From positions 52,734 to 116,733 of the forward strand of contig QCIW01000003.1 in assembly GCA_003216435.1 (NCBI GenBank): a DNA stretch of 64,000 nt. The letters run 5' to 3'. Both the position numbers and the translations under genes were made by a program. Positions within the stretch are counted from its first letter, which is position 1. Every line of letters starts with the position of its first letter. The stretch is from Prochlorococcus sp. AG-402-N21. GTDB lineage: Bacteria > Cyanobacteriota > Cyanobacteriia > PCC-6307 > Cyanobiaceae. This document shows positions 19,903 to 30,394 of the stretch, piece by piece. The notes under the pieces were generated by a model. The model was not told the origin of the DNA, did no database searches, and saw nothing but the letters and a program-made list of their open reading frames with translations.

Positions 19903-20142
19903 ATGAAAATCGCCAGTTTTATGCTACTGATATTTATTTTACTGTTTGGACTTATTTATTTCTTGACAGGTTATAAATCTGCTTTTGAAGCGGATCAAAG
20001 TTGCCATTCCCTACTTAAAATAGATTATGCAGAGCAATCGGGATTTGGCTGTGACCATGATTTAGAAACTAGGCAATGGTTACTTTTCCAGGAAGGAATT
20101 AATCAGCAGCCTGCATTGGTATTAAAGCGTTTTCGCTATTGA
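19903..20142 (+). CDS. Hypothetical small membrane-anchored protein
   Basis: A 79-residue protein with one N-terminal hydrophobic helix (about 5-23) and a soluble remainder with two Cys (QSCHSLL and FGCDHD). It may be exported or anchored with its C-terminus outside. I do not recognise the family. It converges on the next gene and the two overlap by seven bases at their 3' ends. Confidence 0.5.
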   Translation: MKIASFMLLIFILLFGLIYFLTGYKSAFEADQSCHSLLKIDYAEQSGFGCDHDLETRQWLLFQEGINQQPALVLKRFRY

Positions 20143-20360
20143 TCATCTTTTATGAAATTAGCTTGAAATTTAGGGAACAAATAGACACCTATTAAAGTGC
20201 ATATTATTCCACTAAATAGAAAAGTTGAGATCTGGCCTAATGAACCTTCTTTATATACACTAGATTGCAGAAGTGGGTAATCTATCAAAGAGCCAATAGT
20301 ACCCCATACAATTACGAGCAAAGATACATATGCAACTCCTATAAAATCTTTTTTCTTCAT
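20136..20360 (-). CDS. Hypothetical two-helix membrane protein
   Basis: A 74-residue protein with hydrophobic helices at about 7-27 and 43-62 joined by a short polar loop. It looks like one of the small two-pass proteins widespread in marine picocyanobacteria. No function can be assigned. ATG start. It lies downstream of the Hli gene on the same strand with a 57-base gap, so co-transcription is possible. Confidence 0.55.
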   Translation of the reverse strand: MKKKDFIGVAYVSLLVIVWGTIGSLIDYPLLQSSVYKEGSLGQISTFLFSGIICTLIGVYLFPKFQANFIKDDQ

Positions 20361-20417
20361 ATTCTTAGAACTATCAATTAGATATGTCCATCCTACCAGT
20401 AAGTAATAAAATATTGT

Positions 20418-20690
20418 TTATAATCCAATTCCAAAGATACTTTTTGTTGCCGCCTCCCCCTTGAAAACTAATTCTGTCAAAATGAGCATAAGAAAACCAA
20501 ACATTGCAGCACGTGAGTTTACTAGTTCTGCATTCTGGTTGAAGCCAAATACTTTTTCTACTTTATTACCTTGATTGTCAACCCATTTTGCGTCTAGGTC
20601 ATCATCATCATTATAGTTTATCGTTCGAAAATCATCCGAGTTAAGACTTTTGTTGATTGGTTCATTTAGAGGCTCATCTTCTCTTTCCAT
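20418..20690 (-). CDS. High-light-inducible (Hli/SCP) chlorophyll-binding-like protein
   Basis: A 90-residue single-helix protein of the light-harvesting-like family. The helix carries AELVNSRAAMFGFLMLILTE (about 54-73), the chlorophyll-binding motif ExxNxRxAMxG with Ser instead of the usual Gly after Asn. The N-terminal 50 residues are acidic and polar, including a DDDD run, and contain a KWVDNQGN segment. Hli proteins protect photosystems and assist chlorophyll-protein assembly in thylakoids. It sits among tiny membrane-protein genes on the minus strand. Confidence 0.85.
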   Translation of the reverse strand: MEREDEPLNEPINKSLNSDDFRTINYNDDDDLDAKWVDNQGNKVEKVFGFNQNAELVNSRAAMFGFLMLILTELVFKGEAATKSIFGIGL

Positions 20691-20716
20691 TTCTTTGAAT
20701 AATATCTATAGATAAT

Positions 20717-20872
20717 TTAATGCTTTTTCTTTCTTTTAGTACGATTTTTTTTTATCTTCTTTATCATTCTTTTTGACTTTCTTGAAATATAAGCAGTTTC
20801 TAGCTTGTTTAAGCTAAATCCTATAATTGAAATTAATAAGAAGATCCCTATTAAAAGAATATATAGTTTCAT
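20717..20872 (-). CDS. Possible 51-residue membrane protein with a basic tail
   Basis: An ATG frame encoding one hydrophobic helix (LYILLIGIFLLISIIGFSL, about 3-21) followed by a very basic tail rich in Lys and Arg and ending KKKH. It lies 26 bases upstream of the Hli gene on the same strand. Single-helix proteins with positive tails are common in cyanobacterial thylakoids. It is short and AT-rich sequence can mimic this composition, so support is modest. Confidence 0.45.
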   Translation of the reverse strand: MKLYILLIGIFLLISIIGFSLNKLETAYISRKSKRMIKKIKKNRTKRKKKH

Positions 20873-20976
20873 TGATTTAGCCTTTTCGGATCGATTGGAT
20901 TTATTGTAATAGCTTTATTTAGGTTATTTTGATATTTGACTATAGAATGGATTTGACTGTCATTTAAGAGCATGTA

Positions 20977-21414
20977 ATGCAAGCACTTCTAAAGTTTTCT
21001 TGGTTAATACCCGGTGCTCCAATATTTGGATCAGTTTTTGTGGCAGTTTTATTAATAAGTTTTAACAGAACAATTAATAGACTCACAAAGCCAATCTCAT
21101 TTATCTTGGGAGCTTGTTTGGCGATTTCTTTTATAATTAGCTTGTTATTACTTTTTAATAATGTTGTTGGGGAAGTTTTTTCGGGGGATCTAAATCTTGT
21201 GACTTTCAACCTTCCTCTGTCTTTGTATTTGGATGCACTTCTCGAAAAAATATTTTCTATAATCAGTCTTCTGATATTGGTTACAATTATTTGTTCATAT
21301 TATTTGCTTGAACGAAAAAAAGGTTATGTCCGCTATCTTTTAATACTTTCTGGACTTACTGGAATTATATTTTTGGTTTTGTTGGACGGTTTGGTCTCGA
21401 TTCCTCTAAATTGA
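20977..21414 (+). CDS. Stand-alone NdhF-like N-terminal fragment
   Basis: A 145-residue membrane protein that resembles only the first part of NdhF, the proton-pumping subunit of NDH-1 (usually over 600 residues). Matching features are WLIPGAPIFG at the start, LLISFNRTINRLTKPISF in the second region, YLDALLEKIFSIISLLILV at the position of the family's IDPLT region, and KKGYVRYLLILSGL. The frame stops before the functional helices with the pumping Glu and Lys residues. I see no continuation of ndhF in any frame downstream. It may be a gene relic kept as a short protein, or a distinct small protein family. ATG start. Confidence 0.6.
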   Translation: MQALLKFSWLIPGAPIFGSVFVAVLLISFNRTINRLTKPISFILGACLAISFIISLLLLFNNVVGEVFSGDLNLVTFNLPLSLYLDALLEKIFSIISLLILVTIICSYYLLERKKGYVRYLLILSGLTGIIFLVLLDGLVSIPLN

Positions 21415-21568
21415 AGTCTAACTTCCCCAAGTTGTAGTTCTTTTTTAGGATATAAGATATGTTTTGCTTAGGCGTAGTTTTCCTTTATTGCTTATTCTTT
21501 CAAACATATTTTTTGAGAAGAAGTAGTAGTAGTGAAGGAATTTCTCTTTATTTTGATATTTGATTGTT

Positions 21569-22798
21569 GTGAATATCAGTCCTCCAGCGTTACCGAACAA
21601 TATTGCTCTTGTTCATGAATGGTTTACTCCCCGCTCAGTGGGAGGAGCTGAACAAGTTGTGAAGGCTATAGATGAGCTACTTTTCTCAAAAGGATGTCAG
21701 CCTTCTTTAAATGCTTTGGTAGATGGTCAAAGTTCAAAATTAGGAAGCTGGCTTTCAGGAAGAAAGATTCAGACAAGTTTTATTCAGAACCTTCCCTTTG
21801 GGATAAATCATGTTCAACAGTACTTGCCTCTTTTACCTTTGGCGATTGAACAATTGGAATTTGAAGATTCTGATGTAGTTATTAGCAGCAATCATCTTGT
21901 CGCAAAAGGAGTTTTACTGTCACCGGATCAACTTCACATTAGTTATGTACATACCCCAGTTAGATATGCGTGGGATCAAATGAATGTTTATTTGAGGCGA
22001 TCATCCTTAAGCAAATTTGGTCTTGGACCTTTTATTCGTTGGCAGCTTCATTCTTTAAGAAAATGGGACCAATTATCTGCTGCACGCGTAAATGTTCTGC
22101 TTGCAAATTCTCGTTTTACAGCAAGAAGAATTTCCTGTTACTGGGGTCGAGAATCAGAAGTTATACATCCTCCAGTTGAAGTGAAGCGATTTCGGTTTGA
22201 TAGTGATAGAGATGACTACTACCTTTGTCTTTGCAGGTTGGTCCCTAACAAGAGAGTTGATTTAGTTATTCAGGCATTTAATCAATTGAAATTGCCTTTA
22301 TTGGTTGTTGGAGACGGTCCTGAAAAATCTTATTTGAAAAAGATTGCTGGACCAACAGTAAAACTTCTTGGTTATCAAGAACGTGCTCAAGCATCAGCAC
22401 TCCTAGAACGTTGCCGTGCATATGTTTATGCTGGTTTAGAGGATTTTGGAATTGCTCCTGTTGAGGCTATGGCTGCAGGGGCCCCAGTTATTGCTTTCGG
22501 AAAAGGTGGAGTATTAGATACAGTTCGTTGTGCTTCTAGAGATCTTTCAACAGCGACAGGATTACTTTTCCCAAGACAAGAAGTTTCAAGTTTAGTTCAA
22601 GCAATTAGGTGGTTTGAGGAAAAGAAGTTATGGGAAAGATTAAATAGAGAATCTCTTCATGCATGGGCAAATCGTTTTAGTCCTGAGGTTTTTAAAACTC
22701 GTTTTGAAAATGTTTTAATGAGATCATGGGAGGAGCATAAAAAACTCTCTGAAATGAATACGGCAGGACCTGCTTTTTTTGTTGAGCAGCATCTTTAA
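21569..22798 (+). CDS. GT4-type glycosyltransferase
   Basis: A 410-residue retaining glycosyltransferase of the GT-B fold. The N-terminus has LVHEWFTPRSVGGAEQ, a donor-site Gly-rich loop. The C-terminal half has LCRLVPNKRVDLVI, VVGDGPEKSYL and the E-x7-E motif EDFGIAPVEAMAAG. It probably builds a cell-surface or lipid-linked glycan, since a polyprenyl-phosphate sugar transferase follows. Start choice is uncertain between GTG at 21569 and TTG at 21560. Confidence 0.88.
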   Translation: MNISPPALPNNIALVHEWFTPRSVGGAEQVVKAIDELLFSKGCQPSLNALVDGQSSKLGSWLSGRKIQTSFIQNLPFGINHVQQYLPLLPLAIEQLEFEDSDVVISSNHLVAKGVLLSPDQLHISYVHTPVRYAWDQMNVYLRRSSLSKFGLGPFIRWQLHSLRKWDQLSAARVNVLLANSRFTARRISCYWGRESEVIHPPVEVKRFRFDSDRDDYYLCLCRLVPNKRVDLVIQAFNQLKLPLLVVGDGPEKSYLKKIAGPTVKLLGYQERAQASALLERCRAYVYAGLEDFGIAPVEAMAAGAPVIAFGKGGVLDTVRCASRDLSTATGLLFPRQEVSSLVQAIRWFEEKKLWERLNRESLHAWANRFSPEVFKTRFENVLMRSWEEHKKLSEMNTAGPAFFVEQHL

Positions 22799-22873
22799 AA
22801 TGAGTTCTTTTTTTGTAAGAACAATTGCTTGAACTTGATTATTTTTCTCAAAAGCCTGATTAATTTTCTGAAT

Positions 22874-23593
22874 ATGAATGAGCCTGTGAATAACTACACA
22901 TCGTTTTCAAGGAATGATCTAGAAGTAAAACCTTCTGAGTTGCCCGCTAATGCATTAATTCGTCAGCAGAGTTTTTTGGGAAGAATTATCAAAAGGAGCG
23001 GAGATATTATCTTTTCGGGGGCTGTTTTAACTCTTGGATTCCCAATTTTTCTTTTGTTAGCTTTTTTTGTAAAAGTAAGCTCTCCAGGACCAGTTTTTTA
23101 TACCCAGAAAAGAATAGGTAGAAATTACACAAGATTTGGGTGTATCAAGTTCAGGACAATGTATAAAGATTCAGACTCTTTACTAGAAGATATCCTTGCT
23201 AATTCAAGTCAATTGAGAGAAGAGTTTGAAAGTGATTTTAAATTAAGAAAAGATCCAAGGATTACCCCTATTGGTAATTTTCTTAGAAGATCAAGTCTTG
23301 ATGAACTTCCCCAATTCTTTAATGTTTTAAGAGGTGAAATGAGTGTAGTTGGACCTCGCCCAATAGTAAAAGATGAGTTAGATCGTTATGGCTTATCTAT
23401 GGACGAAGTTATTTCTGTAAGGCCTGGATTAACAGGATTATGGCAGGTTAGTGGAAGAAATAACCTTAGTTATAAGAAAAGGATTCAGATGGATTTATAT
23501 TATGCAAGAAACCGTTCCTTTTTTTTGGATATGGAGATAATTTTACTTACTTTAGGAGTGCTTTTTTTTCCTATGGATAGAGGTGCTTATTGA
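22874..23593 (+). CDS. Undecaprenyl-phosphate sugar-1-phosphate transferase (WbaP/RfbP type)
   Basis: Initiates surface polysaccharide assembly by moving a sugar-1-phosphate to a polyprenyl carrier. One N-terminal helix (about 42-63 from this start) precedes the bacterial sugar transferase domain with KRIGRNYTRFGCIKFRTM, KDPRITPIGNFLRRSSLDEL and PQFFNVLRGEMSVVGPRP, and the closing GLTGLWQVSGRN. At 239 residues it is the short form lacking the extra N-terminal helices. ATG at 22874 is preferred; a TTG at 22829 would add 15 residues. It overlaps the convergent cobD by seven bases. Confidence 0.9.
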   Translation: MNEPVNNYTSFSRNDLEVKPSELPANALIRQQSFLGRIIKRSGDIIFSGAVLTLGFPIFLLLAFFVKVSSPGPVFYTQKRIGRNYTRFGCIKFRTMYKDSDSLLEDILANSSQLREEFESDFKLRKDPRITPIGNFLRRSSLDELPQFFNVLRGEMSVVGPRPIVKDELDRYGLSMDEVISVRPGLTGLWQVSGRNNLSYKKRIQMDLYYARNRSFFLDMEIILLTLGVLFFPMDRGAY

Positions 23594-24570
23594 TATGATT
23601 GAAAATTAATTTGAGAAGTTAATACTATTATTAATGTTATCCATAAAGCTTGTAGTTTTATAATTGAATTAAGGATTCTTTTTGTTGACTGTTGATTAGC
23701 TTTTGGAGAATCTTGGGCAATTATTGATTTGGTTCTTTTTTTTGCTCTATAGATATTTTCTCCACCCATTCTTATTCCTAGGCAATGAGCAAATATTGCT
23801 TCTGATAAACCTGAATTAGGGGATTCATCTTTTGATCCGTCAATCCAAGCAGCTTTTATAAGCTTGGGAGCCTGATGCCAAGGTCTAGTTATTAAAGGGA
23901 GCGTTATTAATACCAACCTGCAAGGCGCCCAAGTCATGAAATCATCTAATTTTGCACCGGCATAGCCAATCCACCTTAGGCGTCCTTCTTTGTATCCAAT
24001 CATGGAGTCTAATGTGCTACTCGCTTTATATATCCAAGCAAAAGTTAAGGGGCCTGGTAGAAGTGGTGAAAGTTGCCAGAAAATAATTCCAATTACCATC
24101 CAGAAAATAGGGGCAAATATTCCATCGACTGAGTTTTCACTTGCAGATTCTGCGACCGCTCTGAGAATGTCATCACGATCAAGATTTTCAACATCTCTAC
24201 CGACAATGTAAGAAAGTTTATTCCTAGCTTCCTTCAGATTGTTTTGAAATTCTCCTTGTGGAAGCGATGTGATAACTCTTTGACTACTTTCGAAAAGACT
24301 TCTTGTTGCAAGTGAGCTTGTTAGTGCAATTAGTAGCATTATTGAGCCAAGTAGGCTGATTGAATTATTGTCTACCATTGATAGTTGTTCTATGATCCAG
24401 CCAATTGCCCCACTAAGAACTACTAGTGAAAAAGTTATAAACCAGCCCCCAATTCTAAGATGGTTTATGTTGTTTTTTGCGAAATACTCTACTAACTTCC
24501 TGCTATAAACTATTACCCATCCCATTACTTCTACTGGATGAAGTAATTTCTTTGGATCTCCTACTAGCAA
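23587..24570 (-). CDS. cobD: Adenosylcobinamide-phosphate synthase CbiB/CobD
   Basis: Membrane enzyme joining the aminopropanol arm to adenosylcobyric acid in cobalamin or pseudocobalamin synthesis. Family signatures are LVGDPKKLLHPVEVMGW, SENSVDGIFAPIFW, YKASSTLDSMIGYK and DESPNSGLSEA. The TTG start shown removes residues that look native: the in-frame upstream codons read QIFIAANLLDLLVGDP, as expected for the first helix of this family. No ATG, GTG or TTG lies between there and the in-frame stop at 24631; a CTG at 24621 is the only near-standard candidate. The real start is probably upstream. Confidence 0.88.
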   Translation of the reverse strand: MLVGDPKKLLHPVEVMGWVIVYSRKLVEYFAKNNINHLRIGGWFITFSLVVLSGAIGWIIEQLSMVDNNSISLLGSIMLLIALTSSLATRSLFESSQRVITSLPQGEFQNNLKEARNKLSYIVGRDVENLDRDDILRAVAESASENSVDGIFAPIFWMVIGIIFWQLSPLLPGPLTFAWIYKASSTLDSMIGYKEGRLRWIGYAGAKLDDFMTWAPCRLVLITLPLITRPWHQAPKLIKAAWIDGSKDESPNSGLSEAIFAHCLGIRMGGENIYRAKKRTKSIIAQDSPKANQQSTKRILNSIIKLQALWITLIIVLTSQINFQSYQ

Positions 24571-24625
24571 ATCTAATAAGTTTGCTGCAATAAAAATTTG
24601 AAGAGAGAGGGAATTAGCCAGCTTT

Positions 24626-25627
<1,002 letters not shown>

Positions 25628-25777
25628 TCAGTGCTTGTTTAGTCAGAGCTTAATAAAGAGAGGGTAAATCAAAACTAAATAAACAGATTTGCTGATTTCT
25701 TGATTCTTTATTAATTAATTACAAATATTTCCTTGATCTTAAGCAGAAGGAGTTTGAAAGTTTAAAGATCTTTGATT

Positions 25778-26386
25778 CTAGCTTTGGGCTTCATTTGGAT
25801 GTGATATAACTCTGTCGATTAATCCATATTGTTGTGCCTCCATAGCGCTAAGAAAATAATCTCTATCGGTGTCTTTTTCAATTTTTTCAAAGGTTTGCCC
25901 TGTCATTTCAGCCATTGAACGATTTAACATTTCTTTGATTCTAAGAATTTCTCGGGCTTCTATTTCAATATCGCTTGCTTGTCTTTGTGAAGTTCCACCT
26001 AATGGCTGGTGAATCATAATTCTGCTATGGGGTAATGCCAGTCTTTTGTTTTTTGTTCCTGCACATAAAAGAAACGCGCCCATTGAGGCGGCAAGACCAA
26101 CACAAATGGTCACAACATCACTCTTGACATATTTCATGGTGTCGTAAATTGCTAAACCTGCTGTAACAGAACCTCCAGGACTATTGATGTAAAGATATAT
26201 AGGTTTTGTACTATCTTCAGAGTCTAGATATAGCATTTGAGCTACAAGACTATTTGCTACACCATCATTTACTTCTTGACCTAAAAATAAAATTCGCTCA
26301 GCACCTAGTCTCGTATAAATATCAACCCATCGTTCGAATTGGCTCCCTGGAAGTCTGTATGGAACACTTGGTGTACCTATTGGCAT
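25778..26386 (-). CDS. clpP: ATP-dependent Clp protease proteolytic subunit, active (ClpP3-type)
   Basis: Serine protease subunit of the Clp complex. The catalytic triad is complete: Ser101 in GLAASMGAF, His126 in MIHQPLGG and Asp176 in TDRDYF. At 202 residues there is little N-terminal extension. It directly follows clpR with a 47-base gap. In cyanobacteria the ClpP3 and ClpR subunits form a mixed heptameric ring, and the gene pairing here fits that. Confidence 0.94.
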   Translation of the reverse strand: MPIGTPSVPYRLPGSQFERWVDIYTRLGAERILFLGQEVNDGVANSLVAQMLYLDSEDSTKPIYLYINSPGGSVTAGLAIYDTMKYVKSDVVTICVGLAASMGAFLLCAGTKNKRLALPHSRIMIHQPLGGTSQRQASDIEIEAREILRIKEMLNRSMAEMTGQTFEKIEKDTDRDYFLSAMEAQQYGLIDRVISHPNEAQS

Positions 26387-26433
26387 GATAATAAAAAAGA
26401 ATGAGGAATGTTTTGTTTTAATTCAGGTGAAAT

Positions 26434-27105
26434 TTAATTTTTTTGACTTGAGTCAGGTAAATCTTTCCTGCTGCTTAGGACCCGATCAATGAGACCATAT
26501 TCCACTGCTTCTTGAGGATTTAAATAACTCATTCTATCTGAGTCCTTAGAAAGCTTTTCTACGCTTTTACCTGTGTTTTGAGAGAGAATTTCAAGCATTG
26601 CTTTTTTATTATGTATAACTTCTTTGGCACGAATTTGGATATCAGTAGCTTGACCTCTTGCTCCGCTAATGGGTTGATGAAGAACAATTGAGGCATGAGG
26701 TAGTGAAGCTCTTTGTCCTTTTGTCCCGGCAGAAAGAATTACTGCTGCAGTTCCCATTGCCTGTCCAATGCATATTGTGTGCACAGGAGGTTTAACATAT
26801 TTAAGCGTATCGCAAATGGCGAATGCTTCTGTTTCAAAACCAATCGCATCTCCTGTATGCCAACTTGTGCCTGTTGAGTTGATATAAAAATAAATTGGTT
26901 TTTCTGGATTATCAAATTCCAGAAAAAGCAATTGAGCAATAATAAGTTCAGTAACATCCATTCCTAACTGCCTTTTGGCATCATCATCAGAAAACAAAGG
27001 AAGGCCTAAATAAACGATGCGTTCTTTTAGAAGTAGTGATGGTAAATCGGGTGGAGGTGTTCGCATTACTGCTGAATCTCCGTAGTAAGGCGCTGACACT
27101 GTCAT
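26434..27105 (-). CDS. clpR: ClpR, inactive Clp protease subunit
   Basis: ClpP-fold protein of 223 residues that has lost the catalytic Ser: the active-site segment reads CIGQAMGTA, with Gly118 where ClpP has Ser. The His-containing LHQPISG segment (His143) is kept. The extra TSWHTGDAIGFETEA segment near residues 80-94 is typical of ClpR. It pairs with the active ClpP downstream to form a cyanobacterial ClpP3/R core, an essential complex in studied cyanobacteria. ATG start. Confidence 0.93.
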   Translation of the reverse strand: MTVSAPYYGDSAVMRTPPPDLPSLLLKERIVYLGLPLFSDDDAKRQLGMDVTELIIAQLLFLEFDNPEKPIYFYINSTGTSWHTGDAIGFETEAFAICDTLKYVKPPVHTICIGQAMGTAAVILSAGTKGQRASLPHASIVLHQPISGARGQATDIQIRAKEVIHNKKAMLEILSQNTGKSVEKLSKDSDRMSYLNPQEAVEYGLIDRVLSSRKDLPDSSQKN

Positions 27106-27149
27106 TTTGGAGAAATTTACTTAGAACTCGAGCCTAGCTAGATCTTGGT

Positions 27150-28253
27150 CTAACTAGCAGTTGTTTTTTGAGATTTATTAGGAGGTGGATTTTTTTCGGG
27201 CTTGCCAAAAATCATTCGACCAGTAGGAGTCTGCAATGCTCCGGTTATGACAACTTCAATTCTTTCCCCAATTAAGCTTTTTGCTCCTTCTATTACAACC
27301 ATTGTGCCATCCTCTAAATAACCAATGCCTTGTGTAGCTTCTTTGCCTTCTCTCACGATCTTTAGATTTATTTTAGCTCCAGGTTGAACATCAGGTCTTA
27401 GAGCAATAACCAAATCACTTAAATTTAAAACTTTTAGTTCTTTAACTTGGGCAACTTTAGAGAGATTATAGTCAGCAGTAATTAATATCCCTCCTGTATC
27501 AGAAGTAAGTTTTAGGAGGATAGTATCTGTCTCAGGTCCTTCGTATTTTGTGCTATTAAGCACTAACCTCCTTCCATAAGTATCTCTTAAATCTGTAAGA
27601 GTCTTTAGACCTCTTCTACCTTTTGCTCTTTTTTCATTATTACTTGAATCGGCTAATTGTTGTAGCTCATCGATAACTGCTTGGGCTACAATTATTTGAC
27701 CTTCAATTAATCCACAACCAAGAAGCGCTTTAATTCTTCCATCAATAATTACACTTGTGTCAAGTATTTTTGAGCTAGCTGGAGTAAGAATACCTTCTGC
27801 TACTAGAAGTGCCTCCGTGCTATTTGGATTAAATATGCGAAGAATAGTTCTTCCATGTATATCGGCAAGATTGTATCCGATTAATCCAAAGAAAATATTA
27901 CTTAAAACTGCAAAGAGAGGTTTTGCATAGAAAATTTCCTTTGGCAGAGGTAAAAGCAATATCGGTGCTAAAACAAGATTTGCAACCAATAGCCCAAGTA
28001 TTAAGCCAACCGATCGACTTACTAGTAAGTCAGTTGGCATAGTGCGAATTTGCTGAACAACCCTTTTTCTTAGTTGAAGGAAGAAAAACCCCAAAAAGCT
28101 ACTGATAACTCCTGCTCCAGAAGCAAGGAAAACTTGAGATATTTTTAAACTGGTTATTTTCTCTAATATTTGTGGAGGCAATAACTCATATCCAAGCCAA
28201 CCAGTAGCCACCCCTGCAATCAGAAATAAAATCAGGAGAAGAATTTCAACCAT
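27150..28253 (-). CDS. PIN-TRAM domain membrane protein (YacL-like)
   Basis: A 367-residue protein with four predicted membrane helices in the first 130 residues, a PIN nuclease-like domain at about 160-285 (start ILDTSVIIDGRI, later ITADYNLSKVA) and a TRAM domain at about 290-350. This is the YacL family. PIN acidic residues are visible, so RNA cleavage is possible, but the family's substrate is not established to my knowledge. ATG start. It is 44 bases upstream of clpR on the same strand. Confidence 0.88.
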   Translation of the reverse strand: MVEILLLILFLIAGVATGWLGYELLPPQILEKITSLKISQVFLASGAGVISSFLGFFFLQLRKRVVQQIRTMPTDLLVSRSVGLILGLLVANLVLAPILLLPLPKEIFYAKPLFAVLSNIFFGLIGYNLADIHGRTILRIFNPNSTEALLVAEGILTPASSKILDTSVIIDGRIKALLGCGLIEGQIIVAQAVIDELQQLADSSNNEKRAKGRRGLKTLTDLRDTYGRRLVLNSTKYEGPETDTILLKLTSDTGGILITADYNLSKVAQVKELKVLNLSDLVIALRPDVQPGAKINLKIVREGKEATQGIGYLEDGTMVVIEGAKSLIGERIEVVITGALQTPTGRMIFGKPEKNPPPNKSQKTTAS

Positions 28254-28362
28254 GTTATTAATTTATTCTTATTCTCATTGAATGGTTTAAAGATGTTTGT
28301 AATTCAAGGAAGCATTTCATGAGGTTTTCTTCCCTTCTCATTAATGATTGCAAGTAATAGTT

Positions 28363-29613
28363 GTGAATATCAACCCCAGAAGCGCATATTTGCACATTCC
28401 TTTTTGTCATAGACGTTGTTTTTATTGTGATTTTGCTGTTGTTTCAGTAGGGGATAAAGCTCGAGGTGAGATTGGTCCTGCTAGTCCCTTAATTCGATCT
28501 TATTTAAGTCTTCTGCATAGGGAAATAGATCTAATTGGTTCTGGGAGTCCCTTATCTACTTTGTATATAGGAGGTGGGACTCCATCATTATTATCTCCAT
28601 CTCAAATAAGTTCTTTAATTGAACATATTCAGAAAATATTTGGTTTTCAATTTGGGGTGGAAATCACTATGGAAATTGATCCGGCAAGTTTTGATAGGAG
28701 TTCTTTAGAGCAATTTCTAGATGCGGGAATAAATCGTTTTAGTCTTGGAGGTCAGAGTTTTGAAGATGAAATTCTAAAAAAAATAGGTAGAAAACATAAC
28801 ACTAATGATTTGATTGAGGCTTGCAGTTGGATTGATGAAATATATCGAGATGGAAGATTATCAACTTGGAGCCTTGATCTTATTCAAAATTTACCTGGCC
28901 ATGATTTGGATTTGTGGAGATCGCAATTAGAGCAGGCTCTTCAAACATATGCTCCTCATTTGTCAATTTATGATTTATCTATTGAACCGGGTACAGTTTT
29001 TGAATTGAAAAAAAAACTTGGCACTATTAATTTGCCTAATGATGAAATTGCCTCGGAAATAAACAGATTAACAAGCTCAATTCTTAATGAAGCTGGATAT
29101 GCAAGATATGAGATATCTAATTATGCATTACCTGGACATGCTTCTAGGCATAATCGTGTTTATTGGAGTGGCTCAGGATGGTGGGCTTTTGGGATGTCTT
29201 CAACCAGCGCACCTTGGGGTATCAGATTTGCTCGTCCAAGCACAATAGAAGGTTATGAGAAATGGCTATATCAACAGGAGAGGGAGGGGTTAGACAATTC
29301 ATTGCTAAAAAATAATGCACAGAAAATTGATTTAGATGATCAAATCCTTGTTGGGTTGCGCAGAAGAGAAGGAGTCGATTTAGATGCGTTAGGAGAAAGT
29401 TGGGGATGGAATCAAGATGAATGTGAAATATATATGAATTCTTTGAAATCACATTGGAAAGAGTTTTTTGAAACAGGTTGCCTTAAAAATCTTGGCAATA
29501 GGATTGCTTTGAGTGATCCACATGGGATGGAAATTAGTAATCAGATTCTTGTTGAGATGATTCTGTGGTGGGATTCGTTGCCAGATGCTGCTGTTGGTCG
29601 ACCCAAGCTTTAA
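28363..29613 (+). CDS. hemW: HemW-like radical SAM protein
   Basis: Radical SAM protein of the HemN/HemW family. The cluster motif [14 protein letters not shown] gives Cys15, Cys19 and Cys22 from this start. GGGTPSLL and the HemW C-terminal domain follow. HemW proteins act as heme chaperones rather than coproporphyrinogen oxidases; this copy lacks the N-terminal extension of true HemN, which favours HemW. Start is probably GTG at 28363; TTG at 28348 is possible. Its last 80 bases overlap panB on the other strand. Confidence 0.9.
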   Translation: MNINPRSAYLHIPFCHRRCFYCDFAVVSVGDKARGEIGPASPLIRSYLSLLHREIDLIGSGSPLSTLYIGGGTPSLLSPSQISSLIEHIQKIFGFQFGVEITMEIDPASFDRSSLEQFLDAGINRFSLGGQSFEDEILKKIGRKHNTNDLIEACSWIDEIYRDGRLSTWSLDLIQNLPGHDLDLWRSQLEQALQTYAPHLSIYDLSIEPGTVFELKKKLGTINLPNDEIASEINRLTSSILNEAGYARYEISNYALPGHASRHNRVYWSGSGWWAFGMSSTSAPWGIRFARPSTIEGYEKWLYQQEREGLDNSLLKNNAQKIDLDDQILVGLRRREGVDLDALGESWGWNQDECEIYMNSLKSHWKEFFETGCLKNLGNRIALSDPHGMEISNQILVEMILWWDSLPDAAVGRPKL

Positions 29614-30352
29614 GCGCTTCAATGCAAATTCTCTTTCCCGGAATTAAAGCTTTAGAAAATGGCGGTTGTTTTTCAGAGAGTCCTAGTAAGTCAGCTGTTA
29701 CTCGTACTTGACCATCGCAATCTTCACCAGCTCCTATCCCAATAATTGGAATTTTTAAGTTGTTTTTAATTAACCCACAAAGTGTTGATGGGATATGCTC
29801 TAAAACAATTGAAAAACATCCTGCTTTTTCTAATTCAATTGCTTGCTCAAGAATTCTTTGTTGACTGATTTTATCTTCTGCTTGTTGGGTATACCCCAAT
29901 TGATGGACTGATTGAGGGGTTAGACCAAGATGCCCCATTACTGGTATTCCCATCTTGATAAGTCTTTTGATTACTTTGATGATTTCAGACTCTCCTCCTT
30001 CGATTTTTACAGCTGCAGTACAAGAATTTTTTAGAAGGGTTCCTGCAGCTTCTACAGCCTTATCTTCCCCACATTGATAACTAAGAAAAGGCAAATCACA
30101 AACAACTAATGGTTGTTCACTAATAGGTTTACTGAATCCCCGACCTACTGCTTTTGCATGATGAAGCATTTGCTCCAAAGTTACAGGCAAAGTGGTTTGA
30201 TGACCTAGGACAACCATCGCTAAAGAATCGCCTACTAGGACTACATCTGCACCTGCGGCCTCAACTAAGCTTGCAGAGATGCTATCCCATGCTGTAAGCA
30301 CAGTTATAGGTTTTCCAACTTCTTTGAATCGAATTAATTCTTTTGGGATCAT
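29534..30352 (-). CDS. panB: 3-methyl-2-oxobutanoate hydroxymethyltransferase
   Basis: First committed step of pantothenate and CoA synthesis. The 272-residue barrel shows [18 protein letters not shown], the metal-binding Asp region, [11 protein letters not shown] and [14 protein letters not shown]. The C-terminal 25 residues (after KAWVDQ) are a polar extension that runs antisense into the hemW end. ATG start. Divergent from the SRP RNA gene. Confidence 0.93.
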   Translation of the reverse strand: MIPKELIRFKEVGKPITVLTAWDSISASLVEAAGADVVLVGDSLAMVVLGHQTTLPVTLEQMLHHAKAVGRGFSKPISEQPLVVCDLPFLSYQCGEDKAVEAAGTLLKNSCTAAVKIEGGESEIIKVIKRLIKMGIPVMGHLGLTPQSVHQLGYTQQAEDKISQQRILEQAIELEKAGCFSIVLEHIPSTLCGLIKNNLKIPIIGIGAGEDCDGQVRVTADLLGLSEKQPPFSKALIPGKRICIEALKAWVDQQQHLATNPTTESSQQESDY

Positions 30353-30394
30353 CTTATTTATTTATTTAAAAGGCAGATATTGCTAAAATTTAGT

